Positions 1-8,154 of a stretch of 64,000 bases of DNA are shown here, in pieces (positions within the stretch are counted from its first letter, which is position 1; every line of letters begins with the position of its first letter). Both the position numbers and the translations under genes were made by a program. Origin of the DNA: DASSUW01 sp963844205. Its GTDB lineage: Bacteria > Actinomycetota > Thermoleophilia > Solirubrobacterales > Solirubrobacteraceae. The stretch is from NCBI GenBank assembly GCA_963844205.1, contig CAWJNK010000015.1:62001-126000 (forward strand). The letters run 5' to 3'. Below the pieces are notes generated by a model. The model searched no databases. It was given only the letters and a program-made list of their open reading frames with translations, and was not told the origin of the DNA.

Positions 1-1
1 G

Positions 2-145
2 TCGTGCCAGACGATCGGCTACACGGCCGTCTACCTGTACGAGCAGGTCGACTACAAGCCGCGGTTCACGCCGACGAGCCGGCTTGCGGGGAGCGACAGG
101 ACTGACCTGTCGCCCCGCTCCATCAAGTCCGTCCTCTTCGTCTAG
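2..145 (+). CDS. C-terminal end of an unrecognised protein (partial)
   Basis: The frame is open from the left edge of the window to a TAG and gives 47 residues ending in Ser-Val-Leu-Phe-Val. The stretch has a normal mixed composition (YLYEQVDYKPRF) rather than the Arg/Ala-rich composition typical of shadow frames, so it is probably the end of a real gene whose start lies outside. It runs convergently towards the sigma-factor operon and is followed by a strong hairpin. No family can be named from so short a piece. Confidence 0.55.
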   Translation, partial: SCQTIGYTAVYLYEQVDYKPRFTPTSRLAGSDRTDLSPRSIKSVLFV

Positions 146-284
146 TCGGTCGGCCGGTCGGCCGGCGACCGGGTCCCAACCGGTCGCCGGCTGTACGCGG
201 CTGCTGGGGCGCCGGCTCGATGAACTCGTCCGGCGTGACGGGCTCCATCTTCAGCGGGAGCTCCTTGACGATGGGGGTCTGCAT
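123..284 (-). CDS. Possible 53-aa peptide downstream of the sigma factor
   Basis: A GGAGGG lies 11 bases before an ATG that opens a 53-codon frame starting MQTPIVKELPLKMEPVTP. The start lies 7 bases beyond the sigma gene stop, so the two would be co-transcribed. The first 30 residues look protein-like (acidic, Pro-rich). The last 20 are Arg-rich and are encoded across the terminator hairpin and the end of the opposite gene, which argues against the full length being real. No family is recognised. Confidence 0.3.
   Translation of the reverse strand: MQTPIVKELPLKMEPVTPDEFIEPAPQQPRTAGDRLGPGRRPTGRPTRRRGRT
161..191. terminator. Bidirectional hairpin terminator
   Basis: Perfect 12-bp inverted repeat, GCCGGCGACCGG paired with CCGGTCGCCGGC, around a 7-base loop. 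It lies between the end of the left-edge gene and the 3' end of the leftward sigma-factor unit. There is no T tract, as is common in GC-rich actinobacteria. Confidence 0.6.
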
Positions 285-291
285 GGCGTCT

Positions 292-942
292 TCATCCCTC
301 CTGCGCGATCGCGCGCAGCAGCTCGCGGTCGCGCCGCAGCCGGGCGAGCGACCTCGCCCGCGTCGGCCCGATGCTGCCGATCGGCGTGTTCATGGACTTG
401 GAGATCTCGGCGTAGCTGAGCGTCGGGTGGGCGAGCAGGGCGGCGATGACGTTGCGCTGGGCCGGGGGCAGCCGCTCGACGCCCGCGGCGAGCGCCGTGC
501 GCCGCTCGGCCTCGATCAGATCGCGCTCGGCCACCGGCTCGACGGTCTCGCCGCCGAGGTCGTCCTGCTCGGTCGGGCGCTCGCGCTTGGCGCCGCGGAT
601 GACGCGCAGGCTCTCGCGCCGGGCGGTGGTGTCGAGCCACGCACCGAGCGCGGCAGGCTCGCGCACGCTCTGGATGTGCTCGAGCAGCCGCATCCAGGTG
701 GTCTGGAGCACGTCGTCGACGTCGTGCGGCGCCAGGCGGTGCGCGCGGGCGACCGTGCGCACGCGGGCGGTGAAGCGCTGGACGAGCGCTTCCCAGCCGG
801 CGTGCTCGCCGCGCGCCGCGGCGAGCATCATCCGCTCGAGCTCGCCGGCGTCCGCCGGCGGGCGGCGCTTGTTCGCGCGCGCCCGCCGCTCCGCCTCGGT
901 GGCCGCGATGTAGTGCGGGTTGTGATGCAGCATCGCGATCAC
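292..942 (-). CDS. ECF-type RNA polymerase sigma factor
   Basis: A sigma-70-like protein of about 216 residues. Region 2 spans roughly residues 45-115 and includes the DDVLQTTWMRLLEHI helix. Region 4 spans roughly 150-210 and includes LPPAQRNVIAALL and an HTH around LSYAEISKSM. It would direct RNA polymerase to a specific promoter set; no anti-sigma gene is adjacent. The GTG at 942 overlaps the stop of the upstream small ORF as GTGA. An ATG three codons in (933) also has a GAGG at good spacing, so either start is possible. It neighbours the polyketide locus, whose transcription units share a GTATC motif, but a regulatory link is only a guess. Confidence 0.88.
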   Translation of the reverse strand: MIAMLHHNPHYIAATEAERRARANKRRPPADAGELERMMLAAARGEHAGWEALVQRFTARVRTVARAHRLAPHDVDDVLQTTWMRLLEHIQSVREPAALGAWLDTTARRESLRVIRGAKRERPTEQDDLGGETVEPVAERDLIEAERRTALAAGVERLPPAQRNVIAALLAHPTLSYAEISKSMNTPIGSIGPTRARSLARLRRDRELLRAIAQEG

Positions 943-1070
943 CTCGCCGGCCGGAGGCCGGTGCGAGCCGTACGCGGACGCTGGCCGATGAGCGTCCGAC
1001 GCCGCCGCGCGGTGCGGACGCGGTCGTCGACCATCTCGCGAGCCAGCTGATAGGAGAGGGGTCCCATCAT
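939..1070 (-). CDS. 43-aa small protein coupled to the sigma factor
   Basis: ATG at 1070 (a second ATG follows directly) opens MMGPLSYQLAREMVDDRVRT, followed by an Arg-rich tail. A GGAG lies about 10 bases upstream, and the TGA overlaps the GTG start of the sigma gene by 4 bases (GTGA). The helical, charged N-terminus resembles short ORFs often found in actinobacterial operons, but no function is known. The coupled position suggests it is translated, perhaps to set the sigma-factor level. Confidence 0.5.
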   Translation of the reverse strand: MMGPLSYQLAREMVDDRVRTARRRRTLIGQRPRTARTGLRPAR

Positions 1071-1175
1071 GGTGTTGCTCCTCGACGCAGGCGGGCCGGG
1101 GGGAGGACTCGCCTGGCTGGGGTTGGGGTCGAGTACGAACGCTACGGTTGGTCAGCGTGCGGACCTATGCCGTTT

Positions 1176-1209
1176 GCCGACCCGCGAGTACGTCATTTGA
1201 CGGGTCGGC
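1176..1209 (-). terminator. Hairpin at the 3' end of the hydrolase gene
   Basis: Arms GCCGACCCG and CGGGTCGGC (9 bp) separated by 16 bases, overlapping the hydrolase stop codon. The upstream part of this gap (1071-1175) should hold the promoter of the sigma unit, but no clear -35/-10 pair is visible. Confidence 0.4.
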
Positions 1210-1948
1210 GAGCGCCGAACCGGGCGACCGCGCCCGAGACGAGGTGGAGCGCCGCGGCGTCCGCCGTCATCCCGCAATGGCTCGCGTAGACCTCGACGTC
1301 GTGGCCTTCGCCGTCCAGGCAGGCGCGCCAGTCGACGACGCCGTCCGCGCGTGAGTAGATCGCGAGGCGGCCGACGTCGTCGGCCGGCTCGGCGGAGAGG
1401 TCGCTGCGGAACGTCGCGCAGCAGGCCCCGACCGCGCAGCCGAGGCTGACGAGGCCGGGAAGGCCCAGCGTTCCCGCAGCGGCGAGCGCCAGCGCCTGCG
1501 CCCAGAGGAACGGGTGGATGGCCAGCTGGTCGCGGTGCGGCGAGCCGAGCGTGACGACGCCCGCGACGAGGTCGGGACGGCGCCGCGCCACCACGCGCGC
1601 CAGCAGGCCGCCGCGGCTGTGACCGACGAGGACGTGCGAACCATGCCGCGCGGCGGCGACCTCCAGGTCGTGAAGGACGCGCGCCACGGCGACCTCCGAG
1701 CAGGCGAGGTTGCGGCCGATGCGGGCGATCCAGGGCCGATGCCCGTCGGCGGCGAGGCGCGCGGCCAGCGGGTCGAGGGCGCCGCCGCCGGCCAGGAAGC
1801 CCGGAAGGAGAAGCACCGGCGTCCCGTCGCCGTCGTCGGCGGCGGCCGGCGGCCCTCCGCCGCGCGGGCGCAGCAGCCGCACGACGCCGTCGAGCTCGTT
1901 CCAGATCGGCGCGAGGTACGGGCGGGCGGGCAGCGGCAGCGCGGTCAC
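1193..1948 (-). CDS. Alpha/beta-hydrolase (lipase/thioesterase-like)
   Basis: 251 residues with an alpha/beta-hydrolase core: the oxyanion strand VLLLPGF near residue 45, the nucleophile elbow GHSRGG with Ser111, and late Asp and His candidates (ADGVVDW, SHCGM). GTG 1948 was chosen because it overlaps the stop of the 57-aa ORF (GTGA) and has a GGAG 9 bases upstream; the longer open frame continues antisense-like. It lies at the edge of the polyketide locus, divergent from the tailoring operon, and could release or edit an acyl thioester. A general lipase role is equally possible. Confidence 0.75.
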   Translation of the reverse strand: MTALPLPARPYLAPIWNELDGVVRLLRPRGGGPPAAADDGDGTPVLLLPGFLAGGGALDPLAARLAADGHRPWIARIGRNLACSEVAVARVLHDLEVAAARHGSHVLVGHSRGGLLARVVARRRPDLVAGVVTLGSPHRDQLAIHPFLWAQALALAAAGTLGLPGLVSLGCAVGACCATFRSDLSAEPADDVGRLAIYSRADGVVDWRACLDGEGHDVEVYASHCGMTADAAALHLVSGAVARFGARRPVK

Positions 1949-2118
1949 GAGTCCGGCTCCGGCCAGCCGTCCTCGAGGCCGACCTCGTCGGGGAAGTAGC
2001 CCATCCCGACCATGTCCTCGGGGCGCACGCGCGCGCGGCGCCTCCGGACGGCCTTGGGCAGTGGAGCCGACGGCGGCGATGCGAGCGGGCCCTGGTCGGG
2101 GTTGTGGATGGAGAGCAC
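1945..2118 (-). CDS. 57-aa acidic-tailed peptide coupled to the hydrolase
   Basis: GTG start 4 bases after AGAGGAG, 57 codons, with the stop overlapping the hydrolase start (GTGA). It is tripartite: a Pro-rich N-terminus (GPLASPPSAPLPK), a central basic block (RRRRARVR) and an acidic aromatic tail (GYFPDEVGLEDGWPEPDS). It has no Cys, no signal peptide and no recognised domain. First gene after a GTATC-containing promoter region, so it should be expressed with the hydrolase. It could be a leader-like or partner peptide; no family was recognised. Confidence 0.55.
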   Translation of the reverse strand: MLSIHNPDQGPLASPPSAPLPKAVRRRRARVRPEDMVGMGYFPDEVGLEDGWPEPDS

Positions 2119-2169
2119 GGCACTCCTCTCGTCGGGATGTCATGCAGAGGAGCCGCGGCGGGCCGTGCC

Positions 2170-2193
2170 GGATACGGCGAGCTCGATGTATCT
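2170..2193. promoter_or_regulatory. Divergent promoter region with paired GATAC/GTATC motifs
   Basis: In the 141-bp gap between the divergent 57-aa ORF and the tailoring operon, GGATACG (2170-2176) and TGTATCT (2187-2193) face each other. The leftward GTATC ends 51 bases before the GTG at 2118, and the rightward GTATC ends 66 bases before the ATG at 2260. The same heptamer occurs upstream of three leftward units of the locus, so it is read as a shared -10-like element or operator. Confidence 0.5.
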
Positions 2194-2259
2194 GCGCGGT
2201 CCCCGGCGCCCTCTCGGCAGTGATGACCCGAACCGCTGCCCGAAGGGAGTGCCTCATCG

Positions 2260-3289
2260 ATGCCCGCCCGTTCCGCCCCGACCGACGCGATCTGGGAGGA
2301 GGAGTTCAAGCGGACCGCCGATGACGAGGCGCAGATCCGCGAGTGCGTGCGCTACGCCGTCCTCGCCCCGTCCGGCCACAACACGCAGCCGTGGACGTTC
2401 ACCGTCGACGGCGGTTGCGTGGACATCCGCGCCGATCGCCGCCGGGCGATGCCCGTCGGAGATCCGCAGGACCGCGAGCTGGCGATCGGCCTGGGCTGTG
2501 CGACGGAGCACCTGATCATCGCCGCCCGCCACGCCGGGCTCCGCGCCGTCGTCTCCGTTCATCCGCACGGCGAGCGCGGCTGCGTCCGCGTGAGCCTGCG
2601 GCGCGGGCCGGTGCGGTCGAGCGAGCTGTTCGAGGCGATCCCGCTGCGCCACACGAACCGGCGCGCCTACGACGGCCGGCCGATCCCGGAAGCCGACCTG
2701 CAGGCGCTCGCCGCGCTCGTCGACGAGCCCGGCGTCGGCGTGACGTTCCTGCGCGAGCGTGAGCAGATCGAGCAGATCGTCGGGCTCGTCGCCAAGGGCA
2801 ACGACATCCAGATGCGGCACCGCCCCTTCATGGACGAGCTCATCAGCTGGATCCGCTTCAGCCGCCGCTCGATCGAGACCCACCGCGACGGCCTCACGTC
2901 GCGCGCGGTCGGGCGGCCGGCGATCCCCGACTGGTTCGGCCGCCTGCTGATGCGCCGCTGGTTCACGCCTCCCCGCCAGACCCGGCTCGACGCGAAGCTC
3001 ATCCGCAGCGCCTCGGCGATCATGGTCATCAGCTCGAAGCGCAACGACGAGCGCGCCTGGATCGACGTCGGGCGCGCCTTCGACCGGATCCTGCTGGGCC
3101 AGACGCTGCGCGGGATCCGGTCCGCCCACCTCAATCAGAACTGGCAGATCCCGGTGCTGGCCGAGGGCCTCCGCGAGGCCGCCGGCCTCGGCGGCGCGCA
3201 CCCGCAGCTGGTGCTCCGGATCGGCTACGCCGCCCCCCTTGCCGCATTCCCCGCGGCGCGAACTCGACCACGTCCTCACGGAGGTCTGA
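2260..3289 (+). CDS. Nitroreductase-like (Acg/Rv3131-type) protein, with an apparent frameshift at the 3' end
   Basis: The protein carries the nitroreductase-like signature APSGHNTQPW near residue 37 and the downstream LRHTNRRAYDGRP block of the Acg-type FMN-binding proteins. GGGAG lies about 10 bases before the ATG. In the uninterrupted frame there is no stop for over 1 kb because it runs through two other genes. Removing one C from the C6 run at 3233-3238 gives the expected family-like C-terminus PRRELDHVLTEV and a TGA at 3289, just 6 bases before the next start, so the coordinates follow that reading. As first gene of the tailoring operon it may be a redox or flavin-binding partner. The frameshift could be real or a sequencing error. 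Confidence 0.7.
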
Positions 3290-3295
3290 AAGACG

Positions 3296-4336
3296 ATGGC
3301 CCCGGCCGCCCCCGCACCGCCCACCTCCTCGATGGCGCTGATCCGCCTGATGTCGGGGCTGTGGATCTCCCAGCTGATCTACGTCATCGCCAAGCTGGGA
3401 ATTCCCGACCTCCTGCGCGAGGGTCCCCGCTCGGCCGAGGAGCTCGCGGCGAAGACCGGGACCCACGCCCCGTCGCTCTACCGCGTGATGCGCGCGCTGA
3501 CCACGGTCGGCGTGCTGTTCGAGGACGAGCGCGGCAACTTCTACCTGACGCCGCTGTCGCTGCACCTGCGCAGCGAGGTCCACGGCTCGCTGCGCTCGAT
3601 GGCGATCATGTTCGGCGAGCCGTGGCACTGGGACGTCTGGGGCTCGCTGCTCCACAGCGTGCGCACCGGACAGCCCGCCTTCGAGCACGTCCACGGCATG
3701 GGGACGTACGAGTACGTCACCGAGCACGCCGACGTGGCCGCGGTCTACGACAGCGCGATGACGTCGATCACGCGCCAGACCGCCGCCGCCATCGCCGACG
3801 GCTACGACTTCGACGGCGTCAAGACGATCGTCGACATCGGCGGCGGCCACGGCACGCTGCTGATCGACCTGCTCACCGCCCATCCGCACCTGAGCGGGAC
3901 CGTGTTCGACCTGCCGCACGTCGTCGAGGGTGCGAAGCCGGCGATCGAGGCGGCGGGCCTCTCGGACCGGCTGTATGCCGTCGGCGGCGACTGCTTCGCG
4001 CACATCCCGCCCGGCGCCGACGCCTACATCACGAAGTCGTTCATCCACTCGTTCGACGACGAGCAGGCGAGCCGGGTCCTGAGGACCATCCGGGAGGCGA
4101 TGCCGCCCCACGGGCGCGTGCTCGTGTGCGAGATGGTCCTGCCCGACGACAACGAGCCGCACTTCGGAAAGCTGCTCGACGTCGAGATGCTCACGCAGTC
4201 CGCGGACGGGCGCGACCGGACGCAGGACCAGTTCCGCGAGCTCTTTGCCTCCGCCGGCCTGACGCTGCGCAAGGTGCACGACACCGACTCGCCGGTGAGC
4301 GTCATCGAGGGCGTCGCCAACGGAGCGGGCCGATGA
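3296..4336 (+). CDS. SAM-dependent O-methyltransferase
   Basis: 346 residues, the usual length for plant/actinomycete natural-product O-methyltransferases. An N-terminal winged-helix dimerisation region (residues 15-95, including LYRVMRALTTVGVL) precedes the SAM-binding motif VDIGGGHG (179-186). The catalytic-His region KSFIHSFDDEQ lies near residue 245. It would transfer a methyl group to a hydroxyl of the polyketide product. The stop overlaps the next ATG (ATGA), so it is coupled to the FAD monooxygenase, which could introduce the hydroxyl to be methylated. Confidence 0.9.
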   Translation: MAPAAPAPPTSSMALIRLMSGLWISQLIYVIAKLGIPDLLREGPRSAEELAAKTGTHAPSLYRVMRALTTVGVLFEDERGNFYLTPLSLHLRSEVHGSLRSMAIMFGEPWHWDVWGSLLHSVRTGQPAFEHVHGMGTYEYVTEHADVAAVYDSAMTSITRQTAAAIADGYDFDGVKTIVDIGGGHGTLLIDLLTAHPHLSGTVFDLPHVVEGAKPAIEAAGLSDRLYAVGGDCFAHIPPGADAYITKSFIHSFDDEQASRVLRTIREAMPPHGRVLVCEMVLPDDNEPHFGKLLDVEMLTQSADGRDRTQDQFRELFASAGLTLRKVHDTDSPVSVIEGVANGAGR

Positions 4337-5484
4337 AGGCGATCGTCGCCGGCGGCGGCATCGGCGGGCTGGCCACGGCCGTCGCCCTGCGGCGCGTCGG
4401 CATCGACGTCGCCGTCCACGAGCGGACTCCCGACGTCGTGCGCGCGCAGCGCGGCGGCGGCATCCACATCTGGCACAACGGCATGCGCGCGCTCCAGGAG
4501 CTCGGGCTGGGCGAGGCCGTGGATCGCGTCGGCGCTCGCGTCGAGCACACGCAGTTCCGCTCCTGGCGCGACGACCCGCTCGTCCACTGGGAGGTCGGGC
4601 CGTTCGGCCGCAGCATCGGCGCGGCGACGGTCGGCGTCACGCGCGAGGACCTCCACCCGGTGCTGCTCGACGCCCTGCCGCCGGGGACGGTCCGGCTCGG
4701 ATCCGCCTGCACCGGCTACAGCGCCGACGAGACCGGCGTCACGGTGCAGCTCTCCGACGGCGGCGAGGCGCGCGCCGACCTGCTGATCGGCGCCGACGGG
4801 ATCCACTCCGCCGTGCGCTCGCAGCTGCAGGGCGAGAGCGCGCCGCGGCACGCCGGCTACGCCATCTGGCAGGCCGTGGTCGACTTCGACCGCGCCCACG
4901 AGCTGGTGCCGATGGGCGACTTCCACCTCTACTGGGGCCCCGGCTCGCGGTTCGCGTACTACCACGTCGGCGGCGAGCGGCTGTACTGGTTCGGCCTCGT
5001 CAACGCCGAGCCGGGCGACCCGGACCCCCGCCCGCGCCGGCAGGCCGCGCTCGACGCCTTCGCCGGCTGGCCGGGGCCGATCGAGGCGATGATCGCCGCC
5101 ACCGACGAGGACGCCATCACGTGGCGCGACATCTACGACCGCCCGCCGGACCGGCGCTGGGGCGAGGGCCGCGTCACGCTGGTCGGCGACGCCGCGCACG
5201 CGATGACGTTCAACGTCAGCCAGGGCGCGTGCCAGACGCTCGAGGACGCCGTGACCCTGATGCGCTGCCTCGAGCGCGGCGCGGACGTCGAGACCGCGCT
5301 CCGCGCGTACGAGCGCAAGCGGGCCCGGCGGACGGCGGGCATCCAGAAGCGCGCCTGGCGGATCGGCGCGGCCGGGCGCTGGGAGCGCGCGCTGGCGTGC
5401 CGCGCCCGCGACGCCGTCATGCGGGTCGCCTTCCCGCTCTTCATCATCAAGGCGCACGAGCGCGACATGGTGCACGAGCTGTGA
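4333..5484 (+). CDS. FAD-dependent aromatic/polyene monooxygenase
   Basis: 383 residues with the PHBH-type fold. The Rossmann fingerprint GGGIGG is at 7-12, the DG motif IGADGIHS at 152-159 and the GD motif VGDAAHAM at 284-291. The family uses NAD(P)H and O2 to hydroxylate activated rings or polyenes. It is coupled by ATGA to the O-methyltransferase and by GTGA to the next oxidoreductase. The substrate is inferred to be the product of the adjacent PKS. The large open frame that joins this gene to the nitroreductase is not a real fusion, because the methyltransferase lies between them in another frame. Confidence 0.9.
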   Translation: MKAIVAGGGIGGLATAVALRRVGIDVAVHERTPDVVRAQRGGGIHIWHNGMRALQELGLGEAVDRVGARVEHTQFRSWRDDPLVHWEVGPFGRSIGAATVGVTREDLHPVLLDALPPGTVRLGSACTGYSADETGVTVQLSDGGEARADLLIGADGIHSAVRSQLQGESAPRHAGYAIWQAVVDFDRAHELVPMGDFHLYWGPGSRFAYYHVGGERLYWFGLVNAEPGDPDPRPRRQAALDAFAGWPGPIEAMIAATDEDAITWRDIYDRPPDRRWGEGRVTLVGDAAHAMTFNVSQGACQTLEDAVTLMRCLERGADVETALRAYERKRARRTAGIQKRAWRIGAAGRWERALACRARDAVMRVAFPLFIIKAHERDMVHEL

Positions 5485-7052
5485 CCGCGCTCGCGGAGCG
5501 CGTCGGGCCGGTCGCGGACGCCTACGACGCCGTCGTGGTGGGCGGCGGTCTGGGCGGCCTGTCGGCGGCCGCCCTGCTGGCCAAGGCCGGACGGAGCGTC
5601 CTCGTCGTCGAGCAGGGCGCCGTTCCCGGCGGGTACGCGCACTCCTTCACGCGCGGCCCGTATCGGTTCGACCCGGCCGTCCACTTCACCGTCCAGGCGG
5701 CCGAGAACGGCCTGCTCGACCTCGTGCTGCGGGTGCTCGGCGTCCGCGACCGCTGCATGCTGATGCCGCACGAGTGGCTCTACGAGGCGTCGTTCCCGGG
5801 GCTGCGCGTCCGCGTGCCCGCCGGCAAGGACGCGTTCGTCGCCGCCCATGCGCGGCACTTCCCGCAGGAGGCGGACGGCATCCGCCGGTTCGTCGACCTC
5901 GCCGAGGAGCTGACCGAGCAGTCGCAGGACGTCGGCGGCAACGTGTCGCTGCGCAAGCTCGACGCCGCGTCGGCCGAGTTCCCGACGCTGTTCCGCTGGC
6001 GCCGCTCGACCCTGGCCGAGGCGCTCGACGAGCACCTCCACGACCCCCGCCTGAAGGCGCTGCTCGCGGCCTCGTGGCCGTACGCCGGGCTCCCGCCCTC
6101 GCGGCTCTCGTTCCTCACGTGGGCGGCGATGCTGATGGCGATGCTCGAGGACGGGCCGTTCCAGGTCCGCGGCGGCTTCCAGCGGCTCGTCGACGCCCTC
6201 GTGCAGGGCTTCGAGGACCACGGCGGCGAGCTCGTCCTGGGCTGCGCGGCCCAGGGGATCGAGGTGCACGGCGGCCGCGTGACCGGCGTCCGCCTCGACG
6301 GCGACCGGTTCATCCGCGCCCCGGTGGTCGTGGCGAACGCGGACGCGCGGCAGACCTTCGAGCGCCTGGTCGGCGCCGAGCACCTGCCGGCCGGGTTCGT
6401 GCGGCGGCTCGGGCGGCTGGAGCCGGCGCTCTCGGCGTGCATCGCGTTCGCGGCGACCACGCTCGACCTGCGCGAGCACGGGGCGGCCCACGAGACGTTC
6501 CTGCACCACTCGTGGGACCACGACGAGACGTACCGCGGCATCCTCGACGGCGGCCTGGGCGGCATGTGGGTGACGGTCCCGACGCTGCACGACCCGTCGC
6601 TCGCGCCGCCGGGCGAGCACATCGCGATCGTGACCTCGCACATGCCGTACGAGGTCGGGACGCCGTGGCGCGAGCTGCGCGAGCGCTACCGCGGCCTGAT
6701 GCTCGGCGAGCTCGAGCAGGCGTTCCCCGGCTTCACCGGGCGCCTGCGCTACTTCGAGATGGGCACGCCGCAGACGCTCCAGCGCTACGCGCTCAACGAC
6801 CGCGGGGCGATGTACGGGTGGGCGAACACGCCGGCGCAGGCCACGTCCCAGCGCCTCGCCCACCGCACGCCGATCGACGGCCTGCTGCTGGCGGGCCACT
6901 GGGCGCAGCCCGGGAGCGGCAGCCTGCGCGCCATCTACTCGGGCATGCACGCCGCGCAGCAGGTGCTCGGGCATCCCACCGTCGACTCGCTCCTGGAGGC
7001 CGACGTGACCGGCATGTTCGTCGTCGACGATCTGACCGGAGCGCCGCTGTGA
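5481..7052 (+). CDS. CrtI/phytoene-desaturase-like FAD oxidoreductase
   Basis: 523 residues starting at a GTG that overlaps the previous stop. The dinucleotide-binding motif VVGGGLGGLSAAALLAKAG lies at about residues 18-36, followed by the family's PGGYAHSF segment. The C-terminal FAD-contact region is LLLAGHWAQPGSGSLRAIYSG. This superfamily contains carotenoid desaturases/isomerases and retinol saturases, so it could desaturate, saturate or isomerise a conjugated chain. No phytoene synthase is nearby, so a polyketide substrate is more likely than a carotenoid. Confidence 0.85.
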   Translation: MTALAERVGPVADAYDAVVVGGGLGGLSAAALLAKAGRSVLVVEQGAVPGGYAHSFTRGPYRFDPAVHFTVQAAENGLLDLVLRVLGVRDRCMLMPHEWLYEASFPGLRVRVPAGKDAFVAAHARHFPQEADGIRRFVDLAEELTEQSQDVGGNVSLRKLDAASAEFPTLFRWRRSTLAEALDEHLHDPRLKALLAASWPYAGLPPSRLSFLTWAAMLMAMLEDGPFQVRGGFQRLVDALVQGFEDHGGELVLGCAAQGIEVHGGRVTGVRLDGDRFIRAPVVVANADARQTFERLVGAEHLPAGFVRRLGRLEPALSACIAFAATTLDLREHGAAHETFLHHSWDHDETYRGILDGGLGGMWVTVPTLHDPSLAPPGEHIAIVTSHMPYEVGTPWRELRERYRGLMLGELEQAFPGFTGRLRYFEMGTPQTLQRYALNDRGAMYGWANTPAQATSQRLAHRTPIDGLLLAGHWAQPGSGSLRAIYSGMHAAQQVLGHPTVDSLLEADVTGMFVVDDLTGAPL

Positions 7053-8122
7053 CCGGCGCGGCGGCGCTCTCGCTCGACCTCGTCCTCGCCGGGCTCCGAG
7101 ACGGCCGGATGCTGGTCCTCTACGACGACGTGCGCGAGCACGAGGGCGACCTCGTGCTCGCGGCCGGGCAGGTGACCGCGGACGCGATCGCGTTCATGGC
7201 GCGCGAGGCGCGCGGGCTGATCCGCCTCGCGCTCCCCGCCGAGCGGTGCGACGCGCTCGGGCTCCCGCCGATGCCGGCGCGGAACCGCTCGCGCCTCGCC
7301 GGCGCCTTCACGGTCTCCGTCGAGGCGCGGGAGGGCATCTCGACGGGGATCTCGGCCGCCGACCGGGCGCGGACGATCCGCGTGGCCGCCGACCCGGCCT
7401 CCGGCGCCGCCGACCTCGTGCGCCCCGGCCACGTCTTCCCGCTGCGGGCGACGCCCGGCGGGGTGCTCAAGCGCCCCGGCCACACGGAGGCGGCGGTCGA
7501 CCTCGCCGAGCTGGCGGGCCTCGTCCCGGCCGCCGTCATCTGCCAGGTCCTCGACGACGACGGGGCGGTCGCCACGCGGCCCGAGCTCGAGCGCTTCTGC
7601 GCGCGGCACGGCCTCGCGCTCGTCGCCGTCTCGGACGTGGTCGCCCACCGCAGGCGGCTCGGCGGGCACCGCGCCCGTGTGCTGGAGGTCGCGCTCGACG
7701 AGTTCTCGCGGCACGGCTACGACGGCGCGACGATCGCGGCCATCGGCCGCCGCGCCGGGATCTCCGAGGCGTACGTCCTCGCCCTCTACCGGACCAAGCG
7801 CGAGCTGTTCCGCGCCGTCCACGAGCACGCGGTCGGACTGACGCGCGCGGCGCTGGAGGAGGCGGTGGCGCTGCGGCGGGCCGCCGGTTCGCCGCGCGGG
7901 CGCGACGCGGCCGCGCGCCGCCTCGCCGCCGGCGGCGCGCTGCGCCTCCAGCTGCAGGCCGCGCTGCTCCGCGACGCCGAGCTGCGCGCCGCGGCGGTGC
8001 ACGAGCTCGGCCGGCTCGTCGCGCGCCCGCCCGTCGGCCTCGTCGACGGCCTGTTCGCGGACGCCCTCGGCATCGCCCTCGGGCTCGACGACCTCGTGGC
8101 GGCCGAGCCGGTCGCCGCATGA
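7049..8122 (+). CDS. Fusion of a DHBP-synthase (RibB) domain to a TetR-type regulator
   Basis: 357 residues in one frame. Residues 8-203 match 3,4-dihydroxy-2-butanone-4-phosphate synthase: REHEGD (29-34), the FTVSVEA/GISAADRARTI region (87-110), RPGHVFPLRA (125-134) and GHTEAA (144-149). The Glu that E. coli RibB has after its Cys (CELTNDDG) is Gln166 here, and the DDEDREN segment is altered, so catalysis is doubtful. Residues 205-260 are a TetR N-terminal domain (HTH around TIAAIGRRAGISEAYVLALY), followed by a helical TetR-like C-domain. It overlaps both neighbours (GTGA, ATGA). It could supply flavin precursor, or sense a pentose phosphate or other ligand and control the locus. The fusion is unusual. 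Confidence 0.85.
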   Translation: MTGAAALSLDLVLAGLRDGRMLVLYDDVREHEGDLVLAAGQVTADAIAFMAREARGLIRLALPAERCDALGLPPMPARNRSRLAGAFTVSVEAREGISTGISAADRARTIRVAADPASGAADLVRPGHVFPLRATPGGVLKRPGHTEAAVDLAELAGLVPAAVICQVLDDDGAVATRPELERFCARHGLALVAVSDVVAHRRRLGGHRARVLEVALDEFSRHGYDGATIAAIGRRAGISEAYVLALYRTKRELFRAVHEHAVGLTRAALEEAVALRRAAGSPRGRDAAARRLAAGGALRLQLQAALLRDAELRAAAVHELGRLVARPPVGLVDGLFADALGIALGLDDLVAAEPVAA

Positions 8123-8154
8123 CCCACCCACCCCCGAAAGGAAGGGCCGCAGAC

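Noticed and set aside
2260..5484. A 1074-codon open frame that would join the nitroreductase-like protein to the FAD monooxygenase
   Set aside because: The middle third is Arg/Pro/Ala-rich shadow of the methyltransferase gene, and the FAD gene has its own ATGA-coupled start. The missing stop is explained by a C-run frameshift.
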